Both the position numbers and the translations under genes were made by a program. Of a stretch of DNA of 50,630 bases, positions 42,173 through 50,524 are shown piece by piece. Source of the DNA: JBOGDS01 sp050743075 (GTDB lineage Bacteria > Actinomycetota > Actinomycetes > Jiangellales > Jiangellaceae); the NCBI GenBank assembly GCA_050743075.1, contig JBOGDS010000023.1, positions 1 through 50,630 of the forward strand, given 5' to 3'. The number at the start of each line of letters is the position of its first letter. Position 1 is the stretch's first letter. Below the pieces are notes generated by a model that saw only the letters and a list, made by a program, of their open reading frames with translations, was not told the DNA's origin and ran no database searches.

Positions 42173-43399
42173 TCAGGTGAGCCCCTGCCGGCCGCGCAGC
42201 AGAAAGGCACGCTCGGCCGCGTTCTCGATGCGGGCGATTGCCGCCTCGTACGCCAGCGCCGCTTCAGCGTCGCGACCCAGGCGTCGGAGCAGTTCGGCGC
42301 GGATGGCGTGGAACACGTGGTAACCGTCGAGGTCGAGGGCGTCGACGAGCGCGAGCGCAGCCTCCGGTCCGTCGACCTCGGCCACCGCGACCGCGCGGTT
42401 GAGGGCCGCGACTGGGCTCGGGGCCACCGACAGGAGCTGGTCGTACAGCTGCAGGATCTGCCACCAGTCCGTGGCGGCCGCGGCCGGAGCGTCGCTGTGG
42501 ACGGCGTTGATCGCCGCCTGGATCTGATACGGGCCGGGCTGGTTACGCCGCAGGCATCGCCGGACGATGGCCTGGCCTTCGGCGACGAGGCCGCGGTCCC
42601 AGCGGCTGCGGTCCTGGTCGGCCAGCAGGACGAGGTCGCCGTCGGGGGTCGTGCGGGTGTCCCGACGCGACTCGACGAGCAGCATGAGCGCGAGCAGCCC
42701 CATGACCTCCGGTTCGTCGGGCATGAGCTCGGCCAGCAAGCGGCCGAGGCGGATGGCCTCCGCGCAGAGGTCCTCGCGGACGAGTCGGTCGCCCGAGCTG
42801 GCCGCATAGCCCTCGTTGAAGATGAGGTAGACGACGGCGAGCACGGCCGGGAGCCGATCCGGGAGGTCGGCCTCGTCCGGGACCCGGTACGGGATCCGGG
42901 CGTCGCGGATCTTGCCCTTTGCCCGGACCAGCCGCCGGGCCATGGTCGGCTCGGGCACCAGGAAGGCGCGCGCGATCTCCGCGGTGGTGAGACCTCCCAG
43001 CAGCCGCAGCGTCTACGCGACATGGACCTCGGTCGCGAGCGCAGGGTGACAGCAGGTGAAGATCAGGCGGAGCCGATCGTCGCGCACTACGCCCTCCTCG
43101 GCCGGTTCGTCGCGGGCGTGCAGCAGCGCGGCCTGGGCGTGCCGGTCCGCGCGGGACCCCTCGCGGCGCATCCGGTCGATGGCTCGGTTGCGGGCCGTCG
43201 TGATGATCCATCCCGCCGGGCTCGGTGGCAGCCCGTCCGACGGCCACCGCTGCACGGCCGCGGTGAAGGCGTCCTGGACGGCCTCCTCGGCGACGTCGAT
43301 GTCGCCGACGTCGCGGACCAGGACGGCCACCGCGCGTCCGTACTCCTCGCGGAACACACGGTCGATCTCCGTTGCGGGCAGCGCCGGCACGCCCGGCAT
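42173..43399 (-). pseudogene. ECF-type sigma factor (DUF6596 subgroup) broken by one TAG
   Basis: From ATG 43399 the N-terminal part reads EIDRVFREEYGRAVAVLVRD and AGWIITTARNRAIDRMRREG, up to HPALATEVHVA, where a TAG (plus 43013-43015) replaces a single codon. The same frame then goes on with TLRLLGGLTTAEIARAFLVP and the DUF6596 domain (LAVVYLIFNEGYAASSGD) to TGA 42173. Total length without the stop would be 408 codons, normal for this family. So one nonsense change splits an otherwise intact gene. Confidence 0.85.
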
Positions 43400-43750
43400 C
43401 AGTCCGCGGAGGTGTGCTGGAACGGCCGCACCTCGATCGGCAGGCTGGTGGCCAGCGTCGCCCGGCGCGCCCTGGCCAGCGCGGCGTCCAGGTCGGGTGA
43501 CTTGATGATCCAGAAGCCGCCCAGGTGTTCCTTGCCTTCGGCGAATGGGCCGTCGGTCGTGAGCACGTCGCCGTCCTTGAGTCGCACCACGGTGGCTGTG
43601 CTCGACGGGTGCAGCCCACCGGTGAAGACCCATGCGCCGGCATCCTTGAGCCTGGTTCAGGACGTCGAGCTCGCGCATCACCCGCTCCAGGAAGGTCGGC
43701 GCAGGGGTCTCTCCGTCGGGCTGATAGATGCTGAGCAGGTACTGCTTCAT
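43399..43750 (-). pseudogene. YCII-family protein with one-base frameshift
   Basis: Starts ATG 43750 (GGAGG seven bases before) with MKQYLLSIYQPDGETPAP and ends with TTDGPFAEGKEHLGGFWIIK and LPIEVRPF in another frame. Between them the expected DAGAWVFTGGLHPSSTATVV is read only after a one-base shift near 43650. YCII proteins commonly sit just before DUF6596 sigma factors, as here. Confidence 0.82.
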
Positions 43751-44363
43751 CCGGCAACCTCCGTCGTCACCATGGGCTCGGCCCGCTGATACCTCGCGAT
43801 CACGACCCCGGTCGTCGTCGTTGGTGGTGTCGACGAGCCGCAGAGCGGCGAACGTACCGCCGTCGGTGAACAGCCGGCGGCCCGACCCCAGCACGAGCGG
43901 GTGGATCAGGAGCACGTACTCGTCGACGAGGCCCTGCCGCATCAGCGAGTGGAGCAGCTCTCCGCTGCCGAGGACGACGACATCCTTGCCGGGCCTCTCC
44001 TTGAGCCTGGCCACGGCCTCCACGGCGTCGCCCTCGAGCAGCGTGGAGTTGCGCCACGGGAGCGGCTCCTGCAGCGTCGTCGACGCGACGTACTTCTGGG
44101 TGTCGTTCAGCACTGCGGTGAACGGGTTGGGCTCTGTCTGGTGGGGCCAGAAGGAGGCCAAGTCCTCGTAGGTCCGTCGCCCGAACAGCAGGGCCCCGGT
44201 CGTGGCCATGCCCTCTCCCATGGCTGTGCCCATGACCGCGTCGGCGAACGGCTGCGCCCAGCCGCCGTGGGTGAAGCCGCCGCTGCGGTCTTCGTCCGGC
44301 CGGGCCCGGTGCCTGCATCACGCCATCCAGCGTCACGCTGTTGGTCACCACGACTCTGCTCAT
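43747..44363 (-). pseudogene. Dihydrofolate-reductase-like (RibD C-terminal) protein with two frameshifts
   Basis: Starts ATG 44363 with SRVVVTNSVTLDGVMQAPG; the next part RPDEDRSGGFTHGGWAQPF and the long middle (LLFGRRTYEDLASFWP, VVLGSGELLHSLMRQGLVDE) are in a second frame; the end TTTGVVIARYQ is in a third. Intact family members are putative NADPH-dependent reductases. It overlaps the YCII start as ATGA, so the three broken genes were one operon. Confidence 0.8.
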
Positions 44364-44515
44364 CGGGAGGTTCCTTCCTCTCGGGTGCCTACGAGCCCTG
44401 CGGGCACCCTCACCCCCTACACGAACGGAGCGCGACCGGATCGACACTCCGCCTGGACCTGCGGGTCGGGCCGCATGGCGTTGACCTCACGCCCGGCCTC
44501 GGTGAGTGTGGTCGG

Positions 44516-45484
44516 GTGAGCGGTGACGAGCGGAATGGTGTGGAGCTGACCAACCTCGACCAGCCGCTGTTCGAGGGGGCGGACGCGTCCAAGCGGGATC
44601 TGGTCGACTACCTGGACGGCGTTCGCGACCGCATCATCGCCGAGCTGCGGGACCGGCCGCTATCGGTGATCCGAGTACGCCTCGGCCAGGAACCCTTCAT
44701 GCAGAAGAACGTCCCCAAGTACACCCCGTCGTGGATCCCGACGGTCCCGGTGTGGGCGGAGCGGTCCAAGCGCGAGGTCTCCTACGCCCTGTGCAACGAC
44801 CGGCGGACGCTGCTGTGGTTCGCCAACCAGCGCGCGGTGGAGTACCACCCCACCCTGACCACCGTCGAGGACCCGCAGCACGTCACGCACCTGGTGCTCG
44901 ACCTCGACCCGCCCGCCGGGGACACGTTCGGGTCGGCCGTCGGCGCCGCGTTCCTCGTGCGGCAGGCGCTGGCCGACGCCGGGCTGACCGGGGAGGTCAA
45001 GACCAGCGGCGCCAAGGGCGTGCACGTATTCGTGCCGGTCACGGCGGCGCCGATGGCCGACGTCGCTGCCGCCACCCGGGCGATCGCCGCCCGCGCCGAG
45101 CGGCTGGACCCGGTGCTCGCGACGACCGAGTACGTGCTGGAGCGCCGCGAGGGCAAGGTGTTCCTCGACTCCACCCGCTCGGGTGGGGCGACGGTCGTGG
45201 CGGCGTACAGCCCGCGGATCCGGCCGGGCGCCCCGGTGTCGTTCCCGGTGGCCTGGGACGACCTCGACCGGGTCTCGCCCGCCGACTTCACCGTGCGCAC
45301 GGCCGCAGCGGCGCTCGGTGCCGCCGACCCGTGGGCCGACCGGATGCCCTCACCGCAGGCGTTGCCCGCCGACCTGGTCGAGGAGGGCCACACGATCCCG
45401 GTCGCGCGGGTCCAGGCCATGCACGAGGGCAAGCGGCGCGCCCGCGCCCGGGCCCAGCAGGCCGGCGAGGCGGACGAAACGTAG
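44516..45484 (+). CDS. Second LigD-type polymerase-domain protein
   Basis: 322 residues from GTG 44516. Polymerase-domain motifs LVLDLDPPAGDTFG (catalytic Asp pair), KTSGAKGVHVFVPV and KVFLDSTRSGGATVVAAYSP are complete. It differs clearly from the protein at 40925-42139 (short, no C-terminal extension), so the two are paralogous types as in mycobacterial PolD1/PolD2, not a recent duplication. Confidence 0.9.
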   Translation: MSGDERNGVELTNLDQPLFEGADASKRDLVDYLDGVRDRIIAELRDRPLSVIRVRLGQEPFMQKNVPKYTPSWIPTVPVWAERSKREVSYALCNDRRTLLWFANQRAVEYHPTLTTVEDPQHVTHLVLDLDPPAGDTFGSAVGAAFLVRQALADAGLTGEVKTSGAKGVHVFVPVTAAPMADVAAATRAIAARAERLDPVLATTEYVLERREGKVFLDSTRSGGATVVAAYSPRIRPGAPVSFPVAWDDLDRVSPADFTVRTAAAALGAADPWADRMPSPQALPADLVEEGHTIPVARVQAMHEGKRRARARAQQAGEADET

Positions 45485-45499
45485 CCGCGCGCGGATGGT

Positions 45500-45735
45500 G
45501 TCCCTGCTCGGCGGTGAGCTGGGACAGCAGGGTGAACCCGTGCCGGTCGACTGACCGGGACGTCGCCGACAGCAGCACGACGCCGGGGCCGGCGGCGCGG
45601 TCGACCCCGACCCAGCTACGGAACCCGCCGGTGCCACGGGAGCGGTCCCGTCCAGCAGTGCGGCCGTCAGCCGCGCCATGTCCTCGATCGAGGCGCGCAT
45701 GCCACCGACCCGGGTGACCGGCGCCCATTAGGTCG
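45500..45735 (-). pseudogene. Beta-lactamase-family serine hydrolase remnant
   Basis: GGMRASIEDMARLTAALLDG in one frame is followed, after an apparent deletion and frame change, by GGFRSWVGVDRAAGPGVVLL and SVDRHGFTLLSQL. These are typical of the C-terminal third of beta-lactamase-like hydrolases. The SxxK active site is absent. Ends are approximate. Confidence 0.55.
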
Positions 45736-45793
45736 CGGACCTGCGCCGCGAGCTGTGGGTCGCCATGGCCTGTCGTCACGCCATCAACCGTAG

Positions 45794-46357
45794 TTGACAT
45801 CCTCGGTCACGACCGAGCTGCTCGGATGGATCCTCGTGCGCAATGGCGACGCGGTGTCGGCCACAACCACCAGTACGATCGCCGAATTCATCCGAGAACG
45901 CGCCGAGCGCATCGAAGCACCTTGGCGCACGCGGTCGATGCCAGCCGATCTCGTCCTGGATCTGGCGGTGTGGCGGGCGGCCCGCGACGTCGACGCTCGT
46001 GACCTACGACCCGCTGGGGCTCGACTGGCCGACGACTGGGCGGCCGCGCGCTGCCACCGTTGGCTCGCACGTCGGGTGGACGAGTTGGCCTCCGCCTCCG
46101 TGCAGGTGTGGGAGCTGCGGATCATCGACTACGTCCGCCGGTGTGACGACTTCACCAGCGAGCTCGCTTCTCGATTGGACAGGTTGGAGCGCCGGGAGTG
46201 GACACCGGACAGCTGCCGGATCTCGCGGCTGCCCGCGGTCCGCTACCCGACGATCACGCGACGGCATCCTTGTGGTTCCGCCTCCACGGGCTTCTGCCGC
46301 CGAGTCTGCGCCGACGCTCGACCCGAGCGAGTGCGCAACGACCGGTCGAGCCGATAG
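45794..46357 (+). pseudogene. Probable MobF/TrwC relaxase C-terminal remnant
   Basis: The stretch MPADLVLDLAVWRAARDVDA and LRPAGARLADDWAAARCH matches a segment I recall from the C-terminal part of actinobacterial MobF relaxase-helicases (LVLDLAVWRAA, then RPTG). The rest of the frame is unrecognised and the catalytic N-terminus is missing. If right, it marks a decayed conjugative element. Confidence 0.42.
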
Positions 46358-46411
46358 AGCCGGCGCGTCCGCAGCCACGCTCTGGGCCGGAGCTCGGCCT
46401 GTGACCTCTGC

Positions 46412-47704
46412 TCAGCCCTGGGGGCGAGCTGGCACGGCACGGTTGGGTGCCGATGCTCGGGTGTCGAACTTGGTGCTCGCCAAAGCGCGCTCGGTCAGGG
46501 TGATCAGCTCCAGGACGTCGCGGGCGAGATAGGCCTTCGCGCCGCGTTCGATGGTCTTGGTCTGCAGGACGCCCGCCTGGCGCAGCTCGTCAAGCGCCGA
46601 ACTGGCCGCAGGGAACGAGACGCCGAGGATCTTCGCCAAAGTCGTGGCTGTGACGACGGGGGCCTCGGAAAGCTGCTGGAGCAGCCGTGCCACGGCCGAG
46701 TCGGCCCGAGGAGTGGGCCGGATTCCGATCGACTCGCGGTGGTTCGTCAGCCGCTGCGTCCACTCAGCACGCAGTTCACTGATCCGTCCAACCAACGTCA
46801 CTGCCTGCTCCGCGGCGATAGCAGACGCCTCGACGAACGTGGTCAGCCACGCATTGATCGAGGCGCTCGCCTCAGCACTCGCCGCGGGTGCATCGTGCCG
46901 GAAAGCGCTGAGACCTTCGACGTACCGGTCACGCAGCGTCGCCAGGACGAGGCTGATGGGCAGGACGGCGTGCTCGGTCAGCCCGCGGCGGGCGAGCACC
47001 GTGTGGATCAACGCTCGGCCGACCCGGCCGTTCCCGTCGGTGAACGGGTGGATGGTCTCGAACTGCGCATGCAGGATCGCGGCCTGGATCAGCGGCGCGT
47101 GTGCAGCGCCGTTGAGGTAGTCAATGAGATCGGCCATGAGCTCGGGGACGCGCTCGGTGGCCGGCGGGATGAAGTCCGCGCCGATGGGACTCCAGTCCGA
47201 GCCGCCGATCCAGTTCTGGACCGTGCGCAGGCCGTGCTGGCCGGGTTGGTCAGGCAGCAGCGACTGGTGGAGCGCCACGATGTGGTCAACCGTCAGGGTC
47301 TCGGCTTCGACGAGTTCGGTCGTAGACCGCCGGACGATCGTCATGTTGTTGGCGACGAGCCGCGCCTGCTCACTGATGCCTCGGACGGTCTCGGACTGGC
47401 CGAGCTCGGCCAGCGCCACCTGCTGCGCCGACGGGGCGATGCCTTCGATGCGGGAGCTGGCGATGGCCTCGGAGCGCAGCAGGAACCGCGCGACCCCGGC
47501 AAGGCTCTCGGCGCCGGGGCCGCTGAGCGCGCGAATGCTGCGTTCGATCGCCGTGACCCGGCGGGAAAGCTCGCCGTCGATGGCGAGCCCGACTCCGTCA
47601 ATCAGGTCAGGGACGTAGCGTCGGTACGCGCCGGAGCGCTGCGCCGTCCGCGGCAGACCGGAGCCGACGCTCGACTCCCAGTGCGCGTCCTCCCACGTGG
47701 CCAT
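46412..47704 (-). CDS. Fic-domain protein with C-terminal winged helix
   Basis: 430 residues from ATG 47704 (GAAAGGAAA eight bases before). N-terminal DUF4172-like/Fic_N segment with LLRSEAIASSRIEGIAPSA, the (S/T)xxxE-like inhibitory region, then the Fic motif HPFTDGNGRVGRALIH, complete for AMP transfer. The C-terminus is a winged helix (TATTLAKILGVSFPAASSAL). Fic enzymes AMPylate proteins; self-contained forms with HTH often regulate themselves. Frame is open upstream but that part is a separate remnant. Confidence 0.9.
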   Translation of the reverse strand: MATWEDAHWESSVGSGLPRTAQRSGAYRRYVPDLIDGVGLAIDGELSRRVTAIERSIRALSGPGAESLAGVARFLLRSEAIASSRIEGIAPSAQQVALAELGQSETVRGISEQARLVANNMTIVRRSTTELVEAETLTVDHIVALHQSLLPDQPGQHGLRTVQNWIGGSDWSPIGADFIPPATERVPELMADLIDYLNGAAHAPLIQAAILHAQFETIHPFTDGNGRVGRALIHTVLARRGLTEHAVLPISLVLATLRDRYVEGLSAFRHDAPAASAEASASINAWLTTFVEASAIAAEQAVTLVGRISELRAEWTQRLTNHRESIGIRPTPRADSAVARLLQQLSEAPVVTATTLAKILGVSFPAASSALDELRQAGVLQTKTIERGAKAYLARDVLELITLTERALASTKFDTRASAPNRAVPARPQG

Positions 47705-47732
47705 CAGCGGTTTCCTTTCATCCACGACGAGT

Positions 47733-47764
47733 CTATCAAAGGATAGATCACCAACTTTTGATAG
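47733..47764. promoter_or_regulatory. Inverted repeat upstream of the fic gene
   Basis: CTATCAAA (47733-47740) and TTTGATAG (47757-47764) are exact reverse complements 16 bases apart, with an extra GGATAG inside. The AT-rich site stands out from the GC-rich surroundings and lies 29 bases before the start codon; it could be the operator of the Fic protein's own winged helix. Confidence 0.5.
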
Positions 47765-47784
47765 ATTGGCAACCGATTCAAGGA

Positions 47785-48130
47785 AACTAGCCCGCCACGC
47801 CGGGGGCACCCGAGGCATCGCCGCCAGGCCATCGAGCGCGTCAGCAGCGTGACGCCGGATCGTTCGTGCCGACAGGTTGTGATCCTGGCTTACCAACTCC
47901 GCGACCGTCGGAGTGGGACAGCCCCGCCCTCCCCCGGGCGCCGCGGCCCAGGCTGTTGGCCGCGTAGGCAAGATCGAGCAGGAGAGCACGATCTGCCTCG
48001 GAGACCGCGCCGGCCGCCAGGCCTCGTCGCAGGACCTCATCCAGTTCCTCGATCGGATCCCCGTCGTCCACGTCCGGAAGCTGGCCGGCGAGCTCGACGT
48101 GCCAGCCTCTGCGCTGGTCCACGGGTTCAT
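47785..48130 (-). pseudogene. Remnant of a helix-turn-helix regulator
   Basis: Two frames give ELDEVLRRGLAAGAVSEADR, LLLDLAYAANSLGRGARGRA and then VAELVSQDHNLSARTIRRHA, a helix-turn-helix-like pattern. No intact start or single frame joins them. Similar proteins occur on actinobacterial integrative elements, from memory. Low certainty. Confidence 0.4.
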
Positions 48131-48132
48131 AA

Positions 48133-48321
48133 TTGGACGGCCTCGCTACCCGCCATGGCGGCGACCTGCACAGCGCCCTGGACCAGCTTGAGCGTGACAT
48201 TGTCGAGGTCGCCGCAAGGCACTCACGGCCTGACGCGCTCGCTTCATCGCTGGCCTGGCCGCCAAGGAGCGGCAGAGGCTTCGCCATTCTGTCGGAACCG
48301 ACCCGTACGCTCGTGGCATGA
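48133..48321 (+). CDS. Possible 62-residue protein overlapping the RT start
   Basis: A TTG-started frame with an amphipathic helix (DLHSALDQLERDIVEVAARH) whose TGA overlaps the RT ATG as ATGA. GTG 48196 is an alternative start. The upstream CATAAT (48128-48133) could be a -10 box that would place the transcription start inside this frame, arguing against it. Either a small partner protein or a non-coding leader. Confidence 0.25.
   Translation: MDGLATRHGGDLHSALDQLERDIVEVAARHSRPDALASSLAWPPRSGRGFAILSEPTRTLVA
48158..48215 (+). ncRNA. Structured leader/candidate ncRNA upstream of the reverse transcriptase
   Basis: GCGGCGACCT (48158-48167) pairs perfectly with AGGTCGCCGC (48206-48215), closing a 38-base apical region that itself contains CTGG/CCAG and GAC/GTC stems. 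A -10 like CATAAT lies at 48128-48133. Several defence-associated reverse transcriptases use an upstream non-coding RNA as template or cofactor; this is the only candidate here. Confidence 0.35.
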
Positions 48322-49700
48322 CCGCGACGCACGCCATCCGCACGACCGACCTGGTCGCGGATCTGGCTGAGGACCTGCAGACCAGGTGGGTGCCCGACGT
48401 CATCGCGGACGCCGATCTCTCGGAGGCAGTGAAGACTCCCCGCCTGCAGGCGCAAGACGTCCACTTCATCGAAGTGCCGCGAGTCGGAAGTGGATACCGG
48501 TCGGCTCCCGTTCTCAGCGGCTCCGCGCTCGCAGCACTCCGCGAGGCGGTGCAGCCACTGCGGCAGGTCAGCGAGTCCATCCTTGATCCCGCAGTCTGCG
48601 GCTACAGAAGGGGTGCCGAAGGATCGACTACTTACAGCGACGAATACCGCCGCTTCCGGTCGTTCGCGGATGCCCTTTCCGCTTCGATCTCGTTCGTAGT
48701 CATCGCGGACGTCCGGAACTTCTTCGATTCGGTGGACACACTCACTTTGCGAAGGTCTTTCGAAGACCGGCTGGGCGGTTCCTGGGGGGCTCTCCATAAC
48801 TTGCTTGAGTCCCTGCGCTCGTTGGGCGTGAAGGGACTGCCGGCGGGGTACGGTGACGCCAGGCTGATCGCCAACGCAGTGCTCGCAGTGGTCGATGAGG
48901 CTATCGGTGTTCCATTCACCCGATGGGTAGACGACTACCGGCTCTTCGCGTCAAGTCTCTCGGAAGCCGACGCGGCGGTTGACAGTCTGCGTGAGTCGCT
49001 CTCAGGTATCGGGCTCAGCCTGAACGAGGCCAAACTGGTGATCCTCGACGCCAGTGACTACCGCCGCCAGCTTCACGGCGTTCCTCTCGACAGCGTCTAC
49101 CACCCACAGGACGAGCCACCGGACGCAGTGCGGGCGAGCCTTCGCACCGTGTTCACACGCGCCGCGGCCGACATGGACCGCCGCCAACTCCGCTTCGTGC
49201 TCCCCCGCCTCGCAGAGCAAGACGATCCCATCGCGCTGACGTATGCGCTCCATGCCCTCATGAAGAACAGCATCGAGGCACCACGACTCGTGCATTACGT
49301 CAGTCGCTTTCTAACCCTTGACGAGCCAGCGACGAGGGTGGAGGAGGTCGCGCGAACTGCCAGCACCTCCGACTGGACCCTGATGCGATTGGTTCCTCTC
49401 CTGTACCGGATTGCCCTGTCAGGGCGCACGCTCGATGTACTTGCGGAGCGCACCGCGCAGAGTCACTCCGAGCTGGTCAGAGGAGCCCTTACCCGTGTTC
49501 TGGCCATCCATGGTCGCGATGAGGTGCTGAGGGTCGCCATCGAGTCACGCTCGGTCGCGGACGCGAGAGCCATCATGGCGGCTTGCTGGGATCTCAATCG
49601 ATCGGTCCCCTCGTGGGTGACCGAGGCAGCTCCGGCGACAACCCGAGCGCTTGAGTCGATCGGCCGAGCGCCGCTGCCCGCCGTCGCATCGCTGCTCTGA
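48318..49700 (+). CDS. Reverse transcriptase of the UG/Abi-like (defence-associated) type
   Basis: 460 residues. RT motifs: the fingers block VCGYRRGAEGSTTYSDEYRR; motif A FVVIADVRNFFDSV with Asp131; motif B GLPAGYGDARLIANAVLAVVD (173-193); motif C TRWVDDYRLFA with Asp205/206; motif D-like GLSLNEAKLVI. All three catalytic Asp are kept. No maturase, endonuclease or integrase domain follows; residues about 260-460 are helical, like the C-terminal extension of Abi/UG reverse transcriptases. Stop and next start overlap as TGATG, so it is made together with a membrane protein. Base use is less GC-rich than the core genes, suggesting transfer. Confidence 0.85.
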   Translation: MTATHAIRTTDLVADLAEDLQTRWVPDVIADADLSEAVKTPRLQAQDVHFIEVPRVGSGYRSAPVLSGSALAALREAVQPLRQVSESILDPAVCGYRRGAEGSTTYSDEYRRFRSFADALSASISFVVIADVRNFFDSVDTLTLRRSFEDRLGGSWGALHNLLESLRSLGVKGLPAGYGDARLIANAVLAVVDEAIGVPFTRWVDDYRLFASSLSEADAAVDSLRESLSGIGLSLNEAKLVILDASDYRRQLHGVPLDSVYHPQDEPPDAVRASLRTVFTRAAADMDRRQLRFVLPRLAEQDDPIALTYALHALMKNSIEAPRLVHYVSRFLTLDEPATRVEEVARTASTSDWTLMRLVPLLYRIALSGRTLDVLAERTAQSHSELVRGALTRVLAIHGRDEVLRVAIESRSVADARAIMAACWDLNRSVPSWVTEAAPATTRALESIGRAPLPAVASLL

Positions 49701-50524
49701 TGTCCACGATCGGCGAGGTCGCGCCAGGTTCCTTCGACGGCTACGAAGGGATCCGCATCGTCATCCCCGGCCTGATCGTTTTCGCAGCGGGCATCGGTAC
49801 ATTCAAGACCCTGGCACCGAATGAGGAGCTCGGGCTGCTCGACGACCCGATCGTCGGATTGGTCGGCGCGCTCGTCGTAGGTCTCTTCGTCTACTTCTGG
49901 GATATTCCGGCGCGCGCCGCGTCATACGGCGAGAATCAGCCGACCGGGTACTTGGAGCAGAAGTATCCGCATGTCAATCCCTCTGAACTGCTGACGGCGT
50001 ACCTGCTCGCTCTAAACACAAAGATGCCGAGCAACACGCGGAACCGATCGCTCTACATGGGCTCCATGTATCGGATCGGGATGGAAATGATTCTCGCTCT
50101 TGGGCTGGCATCAACGGCGGCATTTGCAGCAAGCCTCTTTGAGTACGGCAAGCGTGACGAACTCACGGGTCACGGACCCCGCATTACGGCTGCAGTCGGA
50201 CTTGTCGCCGCCTACACCCTCGGGGTCATCGTGAACCAGGGATACGAGCGGCGAACGGCTGAGCGGAGTCGCGAGGCAATGACACGGCTCGGCAGGTCCA
50301 TCCGGACCGATATCGCCAGGGGTTCTACCTCTCTCTACGCTCTCGGCGCGGTGCTGGTAGTGCTACCAAACCTGACCCTTCTCATTGATCACACGCCATC
50401 TCGGTACCTACATGCCACGACGACCATCGGACTCGGGATCTGCTTCAGCTACTGGGCGTACACGTACGTCCGAGGTTTCGCGACAGACCCGACCACACCA
50501 CGGCCTGACTTCCGCAGAATGTAG
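49700..50524 (+). CDS. Six-helix membrane protein coupled to the reverse transcriptase
   Basis: 274 residues. Hydrophobic helices at about 18-38, 50-67, 127-147, 161-180, 209-229 and 238-258. Between helices 2 and 3 lies a soluble segment (GENQPTGYLEQKYPHVNPSE, then LNTKMPSNTRNRSLYMGSMY), and after helix 4 a charged helix (GYERRTAERSREAMTRLGRS). No known family recognised; more helices than the two-TM SLATT effectors sometimes linked to RTs. Its ATG uses the last base of the RT stop codon. A membrane effector or anchor of an RT-based system is the simplest reading. Confidence 0.75.
   Translation: MSTIGEVAPGSFDGYEGIRIVIPGLIVFAAGIGTFKTLAPNEELGLLDDPIVGLVGALVVGLFVYFWDIPARAASYGENQPTGYLEQKYPHVNPSELLTAYLLALNTKMPSNTRNRSLYMGSMYRIGMEMILALGLASTAAFAASLFEYGKRDELTGHGPRITAAVGLVAAYTLGVIVNQGYERRTAERSREAMTRLGRSIRTDIARGSTSLYALGAVLVVLPNLTLLIDHTPSRYLHATTTIGLGICFSYWAYTYVRGFATDPTTPRPDFRRM

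Noticed and set aside
38948..43789. A 1,613-codon open frame on the plus strand
   Set aside because: It runs antisense to several well-supported genes (coiled-coil protein, LigD-type protein, sigma remnant) and across the alcohol dehydrogenase in a wrong frame; low-complexity composition shows it is a by-product of GC-rich codon use.
47841..48797. Long minus-strand frame opposite the RT start
   Set aside because: Its upper part is antisense to the RT and its lower part is only one frame of a decayed regulator.
48318..50524. Retron or group II intron interpretation of the RT locus
   Set aside because: No maturase/endonuclease domain, no intron 5' GUGYG or domain V-like sequence noticed, and motif B/C context fits UG/Abi-type enzymes better; a retron msr-msd with inverted a1/a2 repeats was not seen.
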